From assembly GCA_900642245.1 (NCBI GenBank), contig CAAAJI010000006.1, positions 245,571-309,570 of the forward strand: 64,000 bases of DNA. Direction: 5' to 3'. The number at the start of each line of letters is the position of its first letter. Within the stretch, counting starts at the first letter, position 1. This document shows positions 9,033 through 20,431 of the stretch, in pieces. Origin of the DNA: Fragilaria radians. Lineage: Eukaryota > Bacillariophyta > Fragilariophyceae > Fragilariales > Fragilariaceae. The position numbers and the translations under genes are program-made. A model generated the notes under the pieces. That model ran no database searches. It worked only from the letters and a program-made list of their open reading frames with translations, and was not told the origin of the DNA.

Positions 9033-11786
9033 TGTACGTAAATTTTCCCTGGATTTGTTCCTACTCAATGGAAGTAGAGTGTACAAGAATTATAAAAACG
9101 AGAACACAAAAAAATCCTGTAGAACAATTAGATATAGAAGACATCATTGTAAAGAATTCATACACATCAGTTTTCACTAAACATTACATTTCGCATAGTG
9201 GATTGGCCGGGCCGTAATATCTTGTTACGGAAAGGATTTCTTATCAATCCTATATCTTCATTGTTTTACGTAAGTTTTTCATTCCTCTGCTTCGTAAAAA
9301 AAGCTTTCCAAAATGGTGATATTTTCAATTGAATTCTAACGTAACGAGCTTGAAAATCAGTACCTTCAACTATACCATTGGGAAATCTCTTGACTTTTGA
9401 ATTTGATTATTTGTGTAAAGAAGTAGCCAGAACTTGTTGTAATTCCTTTCAAATCCGCTCTTTTCCTTGATATATGGAGCATTTCACGCAATATGATTTC
9501 ATTTTCTAAAGCAATAAATACAATTTTTCTTTCAATTAACGCTGTATGTCAAAATCTGAATCGAGCTTCAGCTATGGCATCGTAATAGTCAATGAAAAAT
9601 GGCTAATCGCTTCACAAACTAAAGATTTGCTACAAATGAGTAAGGCGAAAAATTGCCTTTTGCTGACATTTTCAGTTGTTTACGTCTACTTCCTATGCGT
9701 TTTCCATTTAACGGTAGACGCTTGGCCCAAAGAGGGTGACCTAGTCAAATTCAACAGAAATGGTCAATTCAACTTCTTAATTAATAATTTGATGACTGAT
9801 AATGCTTGATTTGCAACTTCAAAAGGAGAACTTCTCAAAGATTTCCTAGTTCAGAGAAATTGAACCTCACCGTATAAATTCTCGAACAAACGATAATAGT
9901 TAAGTTTCTAGCATTCTTGAGTCTATAAGAGTTGGCCTTGATCCTTATTCCAGTCGTTTTAGTGTCAGAAAGCCATTCTATTGACTCGGTGATCTCAGTT
10001 GCAGTGTGTTATTCTGGTGGCAAAATCCTTTTTTTAATCCCACGAGGTCATTCGCTGTGACATTGTGTCCTAGGTTCTTGGGTTTCTTCAGGCGCTCCAA
10101 CTCCACGACACAACCCTCTCAGTCACGTAACATGTCTCCGAAGCTGGCTTAGATGAGGTCTCAGTTGTGCTTGAATCTCGCTATTTAATGTTTTTACAGA
10201 TTGCCCTTTCCACTATAGAAAAACACAGATCTATCACACAATTGTGCGTGTGCTAAAATCCGTTTGTTCTTTTCATTATTGCATGATGATTCGTATCCTA
10301 ATTTGACATCTTTGTGCCCTCTGAACTTAGTATTCAACCAAAATGTCTTAACTACCCCTCCCAGTTTATGCAATACTGGGTAATGAAAAAGCCATAGAAT
10401 TTGCAAAGGTTAGGAATTACCACCAAAGGTGGGACATAAAAACGAACAGTGGTTTGCATCCTTGTGTCATACCTTAAAGTATCGACTAAAAAGATAATTA
10501 CTTTATATGAAATGAACAATATCCAGTCTGACATTAATAGATTAGACTAAGAGATGTATTTGTGTACCAGTGTTGGAGACATCGAAGACTGTTAGTACAA
10601 GTGAATATAAAGAATCTGAACTTTCTATATATTTACACATCTGGGTTTGGGTAGTAAAGACATTAACTATCCACTTTTATTTATTTTAAAGCTAATTAAA
10701 TACTAGATATAGTTTTAAGAAGGATATTGAGAGAATGGACTCATATCCTAATCTAGATTCACCAGAAAGTGAACACATGCGCTTGAAGAAGTGACGCGAG
10801 ACCTTCACACTAGGGTGATGTGGCGCGAATGAGAGTGACCTTCACGATGGGGCGATGTGGCTAAATTAGATCATAATTTCACTTTGTGCAACTCAGCATG
10901 GAGCAACTTGTGATGAAGGGCAGACCCTCACACATCCTCTTGAGTTACATTGATTCTTTGGAAATGAAGATAACTACACAGAGAAAATGAAGAAGATGGA
11001 AAAAGCCTTACTGTTGTAAAGATACTAAAAGGCGTGAAACGTTAAAGGACCATATCTAAGTGGTAGTTGGACATCCAACAATTTATCAACAGTACAAATT
11101 TTAGCATAAGCTGCTTTACCTCTTTTTCGTTTGGTTGTCGCTTATCTGTTGTTACGGAATTTTTTCAAATCTAACTCTTGCATTGCTCAAGTTTAAAGTT
11201 TTCTAGTAAAAAGGATGTCAATGGTTTTATGAACAACCACAAGGTCTAGAACTCAGACGGGCAAGGGTATGCATTGCTTAAACAAGCACTCAAGATACCC
11301 CCACAAAACATTAGAATTTGAATACCAGATGAAGGCCTTGTTTAAGTAAAAACATTTCCAAACCTACCACCTATGGATGGGTGTAAAAGAAATGATATCT
11401 ATCTACCATCGTGAAGTATGATATTCCAATGGTGATTATCAAAAGAACACAATATAAATTGATGTAGTTACTGATTATTCCAGTCATTTACTGGATGGGT
11501 CAATTTCATATTAACTACCATTCTTGCGGGCCACAATTAATCTCGTTGTAAATTAGTTACTCTAAGAGATGACCTCCAATATAGATTTTAAGATCTTTCA
11601 GAGATGTTCAATAATAAGGGCATTCTTCATGATACACAGTTGCAAGATTTGAACAACTTTCTGGGCATATAGCCTACCTGAAATTTTGTTTTGTCAATCA
11701 CAGTTTGGGATATGAGCCGACGAAGTTTCTTCTCACCAGCCAACATATATATAATTTTTCAGTTTTCATTCAAAGTTTGATTGTAA
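9033..11786. other. Gene-poor stretch before UTP14
   Basis: About 2.7 kb without a convincing gene. A plus-strand ATG frame at 9546-9809 (87 codons) encodes one possible membrane helix but has no family resemblance. The only repeat noted is at 10800-10861. The last few hundred bases probably contain the UTP14 promoter; no element is assigned. Confidence 0.5.
10800..10861. repeat. Two imperfect 25-bp repeats, 37-bp period
   Basis: GACCTTCAC followed by a G-rich part and GATGTGGC occurs at 10800-10824 and again at 10837-10861. The segment is richer in G and C than its surroundings. No function is evident. Confidence 0.7.
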
Positions 11787-14204
11787 ATGGCGAAATCTAA
11801 GAAGATTAAAAACAAACCGAAAATCTTGGAGCATGTAAATGATTCTGATGACGAAGAAATAGATGAAGATGAAGCCTTTAACTCGGAGGATGAGCGTAAA
11901 TATGGGAGTTTCTTTTCGCAAAAAGGTAGTGTACCCACTACACGAGATGGTAGCGAGAGCGAAAGCGATGGCTTCGATTCAGAAGTTGACAGTGAGAGCG
12001 GTGATGGTGGAGAATACATGCTCAGCCTTCTTGAAAAGCTAGACGCAAAGCCTGAGACGACTAAAAAAGAAAGAAACGTTTCCACACTAGTTAAGGAGTC
12101 AGAATTTGCGGCATCAGTGCTAAAAGCCGAGAAGCTTACTCTAGATGATCTCATGTCCGGGTTGGAGAATACTCAGGGATTTGGTTTGATGCAGAAGGCA
12201 TTTAAGGATATTGCGAAGGGTAAGGTGACTTCAGCACCTGTTTCTAAAGTTGTATCGAAACGAGCAATGCGAAAGGTATCATACAAAAAATCAACCGACG
12301 ATGTCACTGGATGGATAGATGTAGTTCAAGAAAACCGACAGGCAGAAACTTTAGATTTTCGCCCAAAAGAGCGTCCAGATATATTAGCGAATAATCAACT
12401 CATTGAGAAGTTTCAGCCGATCACTGACTTCGAAAAAGAACTTGCTGCAGTTTTGGAAGCAGCGGGTCAGCAAGACGAAAACACAATTCGACGTATGGAA
12501 GAAGATATGTTAAAAGCAGAAGATCTTGAAGGAAGCAATTTGACCTATGAAGAATACAAGAAACGCCGTAGTCAGCTAGCCAAAATGAGATCTCTCATGT
12601 TTTATTACGAACAAAAACGACACCATATCAACAAGATCAAGTCAAAGAAATATCGCCGTATTCGAAAGAAGCAGAGAGAGAGGCTAATGGATTCGACTTT
12701 ATCCTCGCAAATGGAGGAAGATCCTGATTTGGTGCGACAGCTGCAAGAAAAGGAAGAACTGGATCGAATGCAGGAACGCATGACTCTTGCTCATAAAAAC
12801 ACTAGCAAATGGGCAAAACATGTCCTCAAACGAGGGAAAAATGTTGATATGGAGACTAGAAAAGCTCTTTCGGCGCAGTTAGCTAGAGGCGATGCATTAC
12901 GAAGCAAGATGAAGTCAACAATGGCTGATGAACGAGAAAGTGACGACGACAGCGATGGTGAGGATTTAATAGCATGCGCACAGAAAGTTCTATCAGACAC
13001 AAGTAATGATAGTGAAATCATGAAAAGTACAGGACTATTCCAACTTTCCTTCATGAAAAAAGGCATTGAAGCCCAGCGTGAGCGGGCGAAGCAGGAAGCA
13101 CGACAACTTTTGCAAGAACTTGAAGAATCCGATGACGAAAGGCAAACCGATGATGAAGTTCCTGACAAAGCTCAAGTTAGTAAAAAAAAGAGAAAGGTCA
13201 CTTCTACAAGTAAGGCAACTGAGCTGGTAGAGCCCGGAAAGATGGTTGCAAAGGACTTGACTTTTGGCAAGTCGAATACTCTTTCATTAAATGATGGAAT
13301 TGATATTGATCTTGGCCATTTATCATCACAAAATAAGACATTGAATGTGACCGATACTCCAAAGCAATCGAATTCTGAATATTCAACTACATTGAATATT
13401 AAAAGTTCTGATAGTAATGTTCATAACGTGGAAAATGTTGCTGAAAATGTTACGATGAAAAAATCTATACCTCCAAGTATCGATCCCAAGAGAGACGATG
13501 CAAATCCATGGCTCAAAGCATCGGAAAATCCTACGAAGTCGAAGAAGAAGGGCAATAAAGCGAAGTATACGGGAATTGACAAGCGTGGGATACTGGACAT
13601 CGATGCAGCTATATCTAACTTAATCGATGAAAGTTCTACAAAATTGGTGGAGCAAAGTCGTGATAAAAATGAAGATCTGGGAGTGCATAAGAGCATTACT
13701 GCTTTGTCACAAGAAGAATTAGTAAGCCGCGCTTTTGTCGCTCCAACGGAGCAGGATGTAGACAAAGACTTTTTGAAAGAAAAGGCTGAAGTTCAAGAAC
13801 GAGACGATCCAACCAGGAAGAAAGAATCAAAACCGTCCATTGCATTAGGCTGGGGTTCATGGACCGGGGAAGGTGCCCCCACTCCAAAGTTGCCCAAGTT
13901 TAACCAAGCAACATCATCCAAGCTGCCTAAACGGAAGAGAGATGATGAAAAAAAATCAAATGTTATCATCAATGAAAAGAGAATCAAGAATACAGCAAAC
14001 AAATTTCAAATCTCTTACATACCTTATCCATACAAGAGTAGAGAAGAGTACGAAACAGCAATGGCAGGTGGCCTTGGGAAGGAATGGAACGTAACCAGTA
14101 GTGTTAAAAACTTGACCAGACCAAGTTTACTCACACGCGCTGGAAAAATTATTAAACCCATTTCGAAGAAAGTAAAGCATGAACGACCTGCAGCCAAGTT
14201 TTGA
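11787..14204 (+). CDS. UTP14: UTP14, U3 snoRNP / small-subunit processome protein
   Basis: An intronless gene of 805 residues, the usual size for Utp14. In yeast, Utp14 is part of the nucleolar 90S/SSU processome, binds U3 and 18S precursor regions, and activates the helicase Dhr1 for U3 release. Visible hallmarks: a highly acidic N-terminus (residues about 18-42), a basic central region with KYRRIRKKQRERL near residue 295, the GWGSWTGEG block near residue 690, and a typical C-terminal block with ISYIPYPYKSREEYE, then EWNVTSSVKNLTRPSLLTR and a short basic tail. The ATG at 11787 gives an immediate basic start (MAKSKKIKNK) suitable for a nuclear protein. Alternating acidic and lysine-rich tracts are normal for the family. 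Neighbours are more than 2.5 kb away on both sides, so the gene stands alone. Identity is firm. Confidence 0.97.
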   Translation: MAKSKKIKNKPKILEHVNDSDDEEIDEDEAFNSEDERKYGSFFSQKGSVPTTRDGSESESDGFDSEVDSESGDGGEYMLSLLEKLDAKPETTKKERNVSTLVKESEFAASVLKAEKLTLDDLMSGLENTQGFGLMQKAFKDIAKGKVTSAPVSKVVSKRAMRKVSYKKSTDDVTGWIDVVQENRQAETLDFRPKERPDILANNQLIEKFQPITDFEKELAAVLEAAGQQDENTIRRMEEDMLKAEDLEGSNLTYEEYKKRRSQLAKMRSLMFYYEQKRHHINKIKSKKYRRIRKKQRERLMDSTLSSQMEEDPDLVRQLQEKEELDRMQERMTLAHKNTSKWAKHVLKRGKNVDMETRKALSAQLARGDALRSKMKSTMADERESDDDSDGEDLIACAQKVLSDTSNDSEIMKSTGLFQLSFMKKGIEAQRERAKQEARQLLQELEESDDERQTDDEVPDKAQVSKKKRKVTSTSKATELVEPGKMVAKDLTFGKSNTLSLNDGIDIDLGHLSSQNKTLNVTDTPKQSNSEYSTTLNIKSSDSNVHNVENVAENVTMKKSIPPSIDPKRDDANPWLKASENPTKSKKKGNKAKYTGIDKRGILDIDAAISNLIDESSTKLVEQSRDKNEDLGVHKSITALSQEELVSRAFVAPTEQDVDKDFLKEKAEVQERDDPTRKKESKPSIALGWGSWTGEGAPTPKLPKFNQATSSKLPKRKRDDEKKSNVIINEKRIKNTANKFQISYIPYPYKSREEYETAMAGGLGKEWNVTSSVKNLTRPSLLTRAGKIIKPISKKVKHERPAAKF

Positions 14205-14389
14205 GTCCAAGGTTTTTCGGATTTCACTTGTGATTTATGGCATGACTAGAAATGTAACTCAGGAATCAATCAATCATTAACTAATTCATCTTTTGCAGTT
14301 TTCCAAATTCTGTCATCTTTAACTAGACTTGATACTTGTTGTGTATGGAAGGACATGTAATCAACTCTTGGCAAAATTGATTAATCCTA

Positions 14390-15996
14390 CTACTAAAAAA
14401 GGTTCACATTAGTGAACTCATAATTCCTTCCTACTTCCATTAAGAATTATAAACTAGAATGTTGTCGAGACTTTCAGTCGTAAACTGTAGAATATTTAAC
14501 GCAATTGTCATTCAAATACTAATGAAATGTGGATAGATCTAATTGCAAAATTTTTCTGCAACTAAATGAAATTCCTACAAATCAATGAAAAAATAGCACT
14601 ATTCCTTTAAATTGAGAAAAAAGATCTTTGTGCTTCTTAATCTTAAGTCTCATGATAACTGGTATAAAAGGCATTAATCATATGGATCATGTATGTTGTT
14701 GTATGTTTGAGATGATTCTTATTATATTAATCCTACATTTGTCTTATTTTTTAAACTGTCAATGGTATAATTTACTTTAAGTTCTGTGATGTTGAATGCA
14801 ACTGTAGATACCACTGACATATTAGATCAAGTAGTAAATAGGTTCACAAATAACAATCATAAACATCAGGAAATAAAATAATTCAAAGATACATTCTCTT
14901 TTGTAAAATAGTTAACTCTGCGGAGCAAAGCAAGCACCAACTACTATACTAGTCTATCTACACTACTAAAAAAGTTTCACATTTGATTTGGCCGGTGCTA
15001 ACCTTTAACTCTTGTGCGTTTTGCGTTTTGTTAGTACAGTAAGAAAAGTGTTAGCGACTAAAATTAATAGGGATATAACTAATGCAACCTGATTTAAAAC
15101 TGTAAATGCAATTTTCATTCAAATGCAACTGAAATGTGGATGTTTCTAAAAGCAATATTAATCTGCAACTAAATGAAATTCCTTCAAAACAATGAAAAAA
15201 TAAATAACACTATTCCTTTAAATTGAGGAAAAAGACCTTTTGTGCTTCTTAATCTTAATTCTAATTATAACTGGTTTAAAAGGCAATAATCATATGGATC
15301 AATTATATTGTTGTATGTTTGGGATGATTCTTATTGTATTAATCTTACATTTGCCTTATTATTTAAACTGTCAAACAAGTAAAGAATACATTTTATAAAG
15401 TTAGCAAAACAACGATATTGACTTTGTACCAACAGCTTTATTTTGATTTTTTCATCGACAATCCTTGACGTCACAATAACAGCAGCACCAATAACTTCTA
15501 CAACAAAAGCGCAAGCAAAAGCTAAAATATGTCTTTAAACCATAGTTTTAATAGGAAAAAAAAGAAATTATTACCTTTAAACCGTCCTTATACCAATGCT
15601 AATCAATGGTATAATTTACTTTAATATCTGTGATATTGCATGAAACTTAAGATACCAATGACATGTTAGGTCAAGTCGTAACAAATATTGTGTTATGTAT
15701 CAGATTGTATGACCTGCAAATTCTAGGTTCACAAATAACAATAATATTTTTTGTCATAATTATTGCTGGAAATGAAAGAATTCAAAGATGCATTCTCTTT
15801 TGGAAAATAATGAACTTTAACATCTGTGATTTTGAATGCAACTGTAGATACCACAGACATGTTAGATCAAGTAGTAGATAGGTCACTAATAACAAGCATA
15901 AACATCTTTGTCATACTGGAAATATAAAATTCAAAGATACATTCTCTGTTGTAAAATAGTCAACTCTGCGGAGCAAAGCAAGCACCAACTACTAGA
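14390..15996. repeat. Diverged noncoding repeat cluster (two alpha, three beta modules)
   Basis: Two kinds of module recur in direct orientation. Alpha copies lie at about 14480-14762 and 15097-15375 and share AACTAAATGAAATTCCT, CACTATTCCTTTAAATTGAG and CATATGGATCA. Beta copies lie at about 14759-14955, 15605-15811 and 15808-15993; they share TCTGTGAT, GATACCA, GACAT and AAAGATACATTCTCT or close variants. The first and third beta copies end with an identical stretch of at least 20 bp beginning CTCTGCGGAGCAAAGC. A lead-in ACTACTAAAAAAG is found near 14390 and 14965. About 230 bp of unrelated sequence interrupts the second copy at 15376-15604. Frames are short and stop-rich in all copies, so the repeats look noncoding. 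Confidence 0.8.
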
Positions 15997-17390
15997 TATT
16001 ATCGAAAAAATATTTCTTAGAGTAGGAATGACGAGATTTTGTATATATTTCTTTCGTACTCTCGGTACGAATCACGCAGAGGTTCATTAAATTTCCACGT
16101 GAAAACGGAAACCTATAGATCGCTTTTTTCATATTTTCATAGAAATAGGGAGGAAATGATAAAGGGTTTGCAAGGTCAAGTAGACAAGCGCTGTAGATTG
16201 GTAATGTAAATGTTTAGCTCTCCTCAGTATCAATAGGATAGACAGAACTTTAGTTACCATTGGCCTGGTAAACGTTAATATTGCATGACATAAATTACAG
16301 AGAAATGCCTGATTCTTGAAGGCTCAATAGCAATTAGAAAGGAAACGTGCGACAAAGGAATATTAGCTTGGACTGTGAAGGGAGATCATGAAGATTTAAT
16401 TAGCTTATTGTTCCACAACCTTCGATGGGCTCCCTATGAATGAGCAATCTTGCGAGTTTCTGATTCATCATCATCTCAACATAAAAGTGTGTTGCATAGG
16501 AAGTCTGAGATTTGATAAATATGTATCAAATTATATGATAGGCATCTGTCCCAACAAATACTCAATGGCAACTAACCGCTATAATCCATTTGCTATGGTT
16601 ATTCTAACATGGGACGTTTCTTAGTTACCAAGACACAAGCAATACATAATTGGTAACATTCTTCTTAGAAGGCTTATTCGAGCACAATGACTGTTCGAAT
16701 GTCATATTCTATTTTAAGGAAAGACATCAATCAGTTATCTAGATTATCATATTATTGAAAATATTTTGATATTGAATATAACACCTTAGGAATAAAGCAT
16801 AGACAAAAATATCCTGATTAGTCATCCATTTTTGCTTCTCTCTCACGAACGTTTTCCAAGATGAAGGCTTGTTGAAGAGTGAAATTATATTGTTGTGCTC
16901 CTTTGTCAACTCAGGACGTTAGATTTGGAGTTGTAAAGTTAATAGAACGAGCATTATGTTAGATTTCATTTGATTGAAATGTACCGCCATTTACTGGTTA
17001 GGCTCATGAAGCACTTACATTCACTGGCCTATTATTATTAGCTACAGTGTTAGCGTAGCCTTACAAAAGGAAACAGACTTTATGAAATGGAACCTCGTTT
17101 TACTTCCGTAGTCTCTTGCCTGCTCAATACTACTTCTTCAAGAAGCATTTTGTGTGTAAATATTAATAAAGTGAAATTACATGTATTAGTGACTCATTTT
17201 TGAGATAAATCTTTTTAGTTTTTGAGTATCAATGATTTCCGTGACGACCTGTCCTCTTTGATGGCACAGCAAATTCTGCAAAACCCAACAAGAATCAAAG
17301 TACAAGGCTATCAAGGTAACAACAAATCAGCATTACACTAATCATAAAATTATCATAAAATGAAAAGAAACAATCCATTGTGTAAATCGT
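15997..17390. other. Intergenic stretch between the repeat cluster and ArfGAP
   Basis: About 1.4 kb of AT-rich DNA. A 62-codon frame at 16436-16624 has no recognisable features. The right end lies downstream of the ArfGAP stop codon and should hold its 3' untranslated region. Confidence 0.5.
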
Positions 17391-18898
17391 TTAGGCGCCA
17401 AAGGAAGAAAAAAAATCAACATCGTTTTCAACCTTCAATTTGACAGCAGGACCCTTGCGCTGCGCTGGAACTGCACCCTGAAAGTTGCCAGAAGATGGAG
17501 CTGATTTAGCGGCTGGAATAGGCGGCGTAGGACGTGCTGAAGTGACACCACCGGACATGGGGGCTGAGAAGGACGGTGGATTTTGCCCAAAGGAGGAAAG
17601 TGTACTCGCATTTGCCGATGATGACGAAGATGCAGAAGTAAGACCTCCATTTCCAAATTTGGCAGCCATTCGAGCCTTGGCTTCATCACGAAGTCGTGTT
17701 TGGCGAATGACATACTGTTCATCTGACTCACCAGTCAGACGCTCAATGCCATTGCGGTCTTCTCCAGGCGCTCCGGGCGCTTCTTGGACAGCAGCGTTGG
17801 AATATGGTTGTCCGGTGTAGGAAGCTGAGGGCATGGTGTTGTTATTTCCCATCGTGTTATCCGATCCGAATCCTTCATACTTAGAACCTGTAGTAGATCG
17901 TTGCGAGGCCATGCGCCGATGAAATTCTTCCAATCCGTCGCTTTCAGGTTGAGTTAATGTTGAAGCAACCGTTGATACAGAGTTTGTCAATGTGCTCCAC
18001 ATGCTCCCACCAATGCTCTGAATTTTTTCATCCTTAATGAGAGAAGTGGCAGAAGCTGCTGCTCCCATGGCAACCGACCCAAAAGAGCTCAATGCTGATC
18101 CAAATCCTGACACCAAACTCTCCACATTCAAGTCAGGGGAAAAGCCAGCATTTGGATTGTAGTGGGGGTCACTTCCAATTCCAGCCATTCGAGACGATCC
18201 AACACCTCCCATATTACTACTTCCACCACCAAATTTAGCTGCCATTCTTTGTCTCGCTTCATCACGTAGACGTGTCTGTCTTGCAATGTATTGTTGATCG
18301 GATTCCCCTGTTAAGCGCTCCATACCATTTGGGTCCTCACCAGGCTTTGGGGCTGCAAAGGTAGAAGCGTTGGCAGAGGTATTGTTGTAGGTACCACTTC
18401 GAGGTGCCACCTTGGGTAATTCGGTAGGTTCAGGGCGTCCTTCTACACGAGCTTTCAATACCTCCTTGTACAATTGAGCGGCTGGCGATTCATACTTTTC
18501 CTTGATGGGAGTTCCGGAAGGAATTCCTTTCTGTTGAAGATACGTGGCACATCGAGCGTTTCCACCAGCCTTCATAAGGTTAAGCTGAGCTGGAGTCCAA
18601 GAATCCATTGCTATGGATCGAACAAATGAAATATGAACACCGAGCGAACTTTCGGATATTGAAGTAGAGATAATGATTGTAAGAAAATTAAAAAGACAAT
18701 GCCTCTCAATGGGTTATATGTTAAATGCGATGGAAAATTGAAAGTAACCTACCGATGTACTCCAGAACATTCCAAACAAAATACTGTTCCAAAGCTAACT
18801 GAAGCCCATTGTGGATTCTTCATGCCACACTCAGCACATTTGTCATTTCCAGGCAAGGCTTTGACAATCGCCTGTTCTTGAAAGCTCATTTGACTCAT
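17391..18898 (-). CDS. ArfGAP1-type GTPase-activating protein
   Basis: Two exons, 18753-18898 and 17391-18648, flank an intron at 18649-18752 with a GTAGGT donor; the joined protein has 467 residues. ArfGAPs stimulate GTP hydrolysis by Arf on Golgi membranes and control COPI coat turnover. Exon 1 encodes the zinc finger: Cys21, Cys24, Cys41 and Cys44 in a CX2CX16CX2C pattern, followed by the arginine finger Arg49. The splice falls inside that Arg codon and restores HRSLGVHISFVRSIAMDSW, a signature of the family. Downstream are Gly/Ser/Ala-rich linkers with amphipathic stretches that resemble the lipid-packing sensors of ArfGAP1 (inference), and a 41-residue segment present twice. The ATG at 18898 lies 20 codons before the first zinc ligand, as expected. 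Confidence 0.95.
17646..18344 (-). repeat. Two copies of a 41-codon segment within the ArfGAP gene
   Basis: Copies at 18222-18344 (residues about 151-191) and 17646-17768 (residues about 343-383) encode the same block: PGED, then ERLTGESD, then RQTRLRDEA, then RMAAKFG. By my count 33 of 41 residues match, while the DNA differs at many third positions, so the duplication is old and the protein sequence has been held by selection. Confidence 0.9.
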
Positions 18899-20431
18899 GT
18901 TTCAGCTGGTTTAACGTTGCTTAACGTTGTGAGTTCTGATCTGTATTTCCTTTTTCACTCAAAGGACTTCTTCTTCTTCTTGAGGTTGCGAAGTGTGCAA
19001 ATACTTTTTTTTACGTTTAAATTTTGGCACTGAACGATGAGATGTGGTTGTTGCGAGAAGAAACGGAGTATGGTCATATATTGAAATGTCCGTGTTTGCA
19101 AAACCGTTTCAGGGAATTTCGAACTAGTTGTACTAGCACACCATCAACTACCAGTTCCACGTCAATAATCAACTGTATTTCTTTGTCATTGCACTAATTT
19201 ACCTTCCTGATTCTTGTGGGTGATAGACAAAGTCATTGAAACCATGTCAACAACATATACATCAAGATTGGAACATTTCTGGAGTCTTTAACTTCCTTTA
19301 TATCAATTCAAATTTAAATCAAACTCCAACATCCTCCCCTTTCCATAAGTGTAATCATGACTGATAATTGCAATCCAACCTTATGTACTTTTCAAAGGAT
19401 TTCCAGCCAACCAAGTATTTCCTATAAAGACTACATTGATATTTGATCTTTGAAATACAGTAACATTGTCCTAAGGCCAAGAAAAAATTTCGATACTTCC
19501 TTCACAGCAACAAATACTCCTTGGCCCAATTTACAGTCAAAAGCCATTTGACAATAATGATCTTCTATTCGGAGTTCAGTATTGACGAAATTGCTTTTTG
19601 TGTATTAAAGCCTCAGATAGCTCAAAACAATGTCATAATATTGCACCTATAGTAAATTCTATCTAGAATCACAACTTAGAACAAATTCTATCTAAAATCA
19701 TAATCCATAGCTATACTATGTTTTTGAGCTTTTGAAGCTTTCCAACTTCCTGTTTTGACAAAGGATGAAGCAAGAATTCTACGCATATGCCAAAATTATG
19801 GTTGCTATGAAATAATATAGACAGATTTATTCAACGATATTTTGCTTTGGAAAAGATTTTGATGAAATGAATTATTCGTTTCGCCTAAATTGAAGAAGCC
19901 CAGCTATGTCAATTTCAAAGTTATGGTACTGACTTTGATACTGAAGAAGAAACTGTAGCTTATCCAGTTGAGTTCTTAAATTTATTGCAACTTTCAGGGA
20001 TTCCATCGTGAGCTGAAAACCAAAAAAATGTTATATTGCTTGGTAATCAAAATGCATGTAGATGACAATAAAATGATAGTTGAATTTAGCTTTTGAATTT
20101 TATCCAGAAGTCTCCTAAGATGATATATCTTAAGGAAGTCATATACTTATTTTGCAATGGAAGTCCCGATACACCCGAATTTCGATTGTATTGAGTATCC
20201 ATAATTACCTTTTGCATTTTCCAGACATCAATTTCCAATGACAAAAGCATTGCTGTAAATCAGATACATGATAAACATTAAGTCAGATAGGTGTAAAGTT
20301 GGAGAAAGCTGCATGATGCTTTGTGGGGTGGGTAGCTCCCAGATAAGCAAAGTTGCTTATTCAATCGATCCAATTGTAATCTAAGTAGCATGTTTTAAAG
20401 GCATATCGTGATATCCATGTAGTGTTTGTTA
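18899..20431. other. Divergent intergenic region between ArfGAP and the DysF gene
   Basis: About 1.5 kb between two divergently transcribed genes; it should contain both promoters. No gene or clear motif is visible. An upstream exon of the DysF gene may lie in the right part. Confidence 0.5.

Noticed and set aside
9546..9809. 87-codon ATG frame with one possible membrane helix
   Set aside because: No family resemblance, no signal of splicing to further exons, and the hydrophobic stretch is what AT-rich random sequence often yields.
12791..13168. Ser-rich minus-strand frame inside UTP14
   Set aside because: It is the mirror of the acidic and lysine-rich UTP14 coding sequence, which yields Ser- and Phe-rich antisense frames.
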